A DNA stretch of 7,707 nucleotides from positions 1 through 7,707 of the forward strand of contig SVCR01000075.1 in NCBI GenBank assembly GCA_015058265.1. The letters are read 5' to 3'. The first letter of the stretch is position 1, and each line of letters opens with the position of its first letter. The notes under the pieces were generated by a model. It ran no database searches, was not told the DNA's origin, and saw only the letters and a list, made by a program, of their open reading frames with translations. The stretch is from Clostridiales bacterium (GTDB lineage Bacteria > Bacillota_A > Clostridia > Peptostreptococcales > Anaerovoracaceae). The position numbers and the translations under genes are program-made. Below are positions 6,974 through 7,707 of this stretch, one piece after another.

Positions 6974-7513
6974 ATGAAGATAACATCCGGAGAATATAAA
7001 TACAGGAACATTGAGATCCCGAGGGGGATCAGACCTACAACAGAGAAGGTCAGAGAAGCGATCTTCAGCATGATAAGAGACTGGATACCGGGGGCAGCTG
7101 TTCTGGATCTCTTCGCAGGGAGCGGAGCACTCGGGCTGGAAGCGCTTTCAAGAGGAGCAGACATATGCTGCTTCTGTGAGAGCAACAGGCAGAATTTCAA
7201 AGTCCTCATGCATAATATTGAGAATTGCAAGGCTGAAAACAGATCGATCGTATATAATTGCGATTTCAGGTCTGCTCTGGGCAGGATCAACAGAAAGCTA
7301 GATGTAGTCATAATGGATCCGCCGTATGATCAGCTGGACTATTATGACGATGCCATGGAAATATTGCAGGAAAATGAACTGCTCGATGAGGGTAGTATAG
7401 TGGTCGCTGAGCACCTGTACGATAATATGTTATCGGATACTTATGGCAGACTGACTAAAATAAAGGAAAAGAAATACGGAACTATCGGCGTAGATGTCTA
7501 CATTTACGAGTGA
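6974..7513 (+). CDS. rsmD: 16S rRNA (guanine(966)-N(2))-methyltransferase RsmD
   Basis: 179 residues, usual for RsmD, which uses S-adenosylmethionine to methylate N2 of G966 (E. coli numbering) in 16S rRNA of the assembling small subunit. The N-terminus KITSGEYKYRNIEIP and RPTTEKVREAIFSMI (20-34) are family hallmarks. LDLFAGSGALG (44-54) is the S-adenosylmethionine-binding loop, and DPPY (115-118) is the catalytic motif of N6/N2 amino-methyltransferases. The ATG is preceded by AGGAG with an 11-base gap, slightly long. It lies 86 bases after recG with no terminator between, so it may be read from the same transcript. It is followed by coaD, as in many Firmicutes. Confidence 0.95.
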   Translation: MKITSGEYKYRNIEIPRGIRPTTEKVREAIFSMIRDWIPGAAVLDLFAGSGALGLEALSRGADICCFCESNRQNFKVLMHNIENCKAENRSIVYNCDFRSALGRINRKLDVVIMDPPYDQLDYYDDAMEILQENELLDEGSIVVAEHLYDNMLSDTYGRLTKIKEKKYGTIGVDVYIYE

Positions 7514-7517
7514 TTTG

Positions 7518-7546
7518 TTGATAATATCGGTCTTTTTTGCTACAAT
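7518..7546 (+). promoter_or_regulatory. Probable sigma-A promoter of coaD
   Basis: TTGATA (7518-7523) and TACAAT (7541-7546) are separated by 17 bases. TGC directly precedes the -10, giving an extended -10. It begins four bases after the rsmD stop. Predicted transcription near 7552 leaves a leader of only about 19 bases, with AAGGA (7556-7560) close to the 5' end. Confidence 0.65.
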
Positions 7547-7570
7547 TCCTATGATAAGGATGTATAGTAT

Positions 7571-7707
7571 ATGAAAAGAAATGCTCTTTATGCAGGTTCA
7601 TTCGATCCTGTTACCAACGGACATCTCAATATCATAGAACGGGCAGCCGGGCTGTTCGATGAACTGACTGTCTCGATCGTCGTCAATCCCAACAAGAAGA
7701 GCTTCTT
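7571..7707 (+). CDS. coaD: Phosphopantetheine adenylyltransferase CoaD, N-terminal part (cut by window edge)
   Basis: Only the first 45 codons are in the window. CoaD joins an adenylyl group from ATP to 4'-phosphopantetheine to give dephospho-CoA, the penultimate step of coenzyme A synthesis, in the cytoplasm. The N-terminus [21 protein letters not shown] (5-25) is diagnostic: GSFDP is the nucleotidyltransferase-fold loop and TNGH (15-18) is the T/HxGH ATP-binding motif, with His18 the key residue. NPNKK (39-43) is also family-typical. The ATG has AAGGA ten bases upstream. The rsmD-coaD pairing is widely conserved in Firmicutes and supports the call. Confidence 0.96.
   Translation, partial: MKRNALYAGSFDPVTNGHLNIIERAAGLFDELTVSIVVNPNKKSF

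Overview
The window looks like a chromosomal housekeeping segment from a Gram-positive, low-to-mid GC member of the Firmicutes, most likely class Clostridia. The evidence is the four-cysteine ribosomal protein L28, an Asp23/YloU-family gene directly ahead of recG, the recG-rsmD-coaD order, strong GGAGG ribosome binding sites, and a class A penicillin-binding protein with a long cytoplasmic tail. I cannot place it more finely from the sequence. I see no tRNA or rRNA gene, CRISPR array, insertion sequence, attachment site or replication origin.

Layout. The left half is on the minus strand. It holds a class A penicillin-binding protein (2226 down to the left edge, 3' end missing), a 212-base gap with that gene's promoter and the terminator of the next gene, and then a 490-residue membrane-anchored protein (3911-2439). 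I read this protein as a catalytically degenerate relative of M20-type (PepD-like) metallopeptidases. A 200-base divergent promoter region (3912-4111) separates it from the plus-strand genes. These are rpmB (L28) with its own promoter and terminator, an Asp23/YloU-family gene, recG, rsmD, and the first 45 codons of coaD, which has its own promoter. All gaps are shorter than 300 bases.

How the genes fit together. The plus-strand genes are a conserved cluster of translation (L28, 16S rRNA methylation), DNA repair (RecG) and cofactor synthesis (CoaD). YloU and recG abut with a one-base gap and are very likely co-transcribed. In Bacillus subtilis the fatty-acid kinase gene fakA (yloV) lies between yloU and recG (with sdaAB/sdaAA also intervening), and it is not here. 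The minus-strand genes both act at the cell envelope: one polymerises and cross-links peptidoglycan, the other exposes a peptidase-like domain outside the membrane. A terminator between them indicates separate transcription units.

No wholly new multi-gene system is evident. The most noteworthy items are the pseudo-peptidase, the Lys/Ala-rich cytoplasmic tail and Asp/Gly-repeat insert of the penicillin-binding protein, and the compressed yloU-recG junction.
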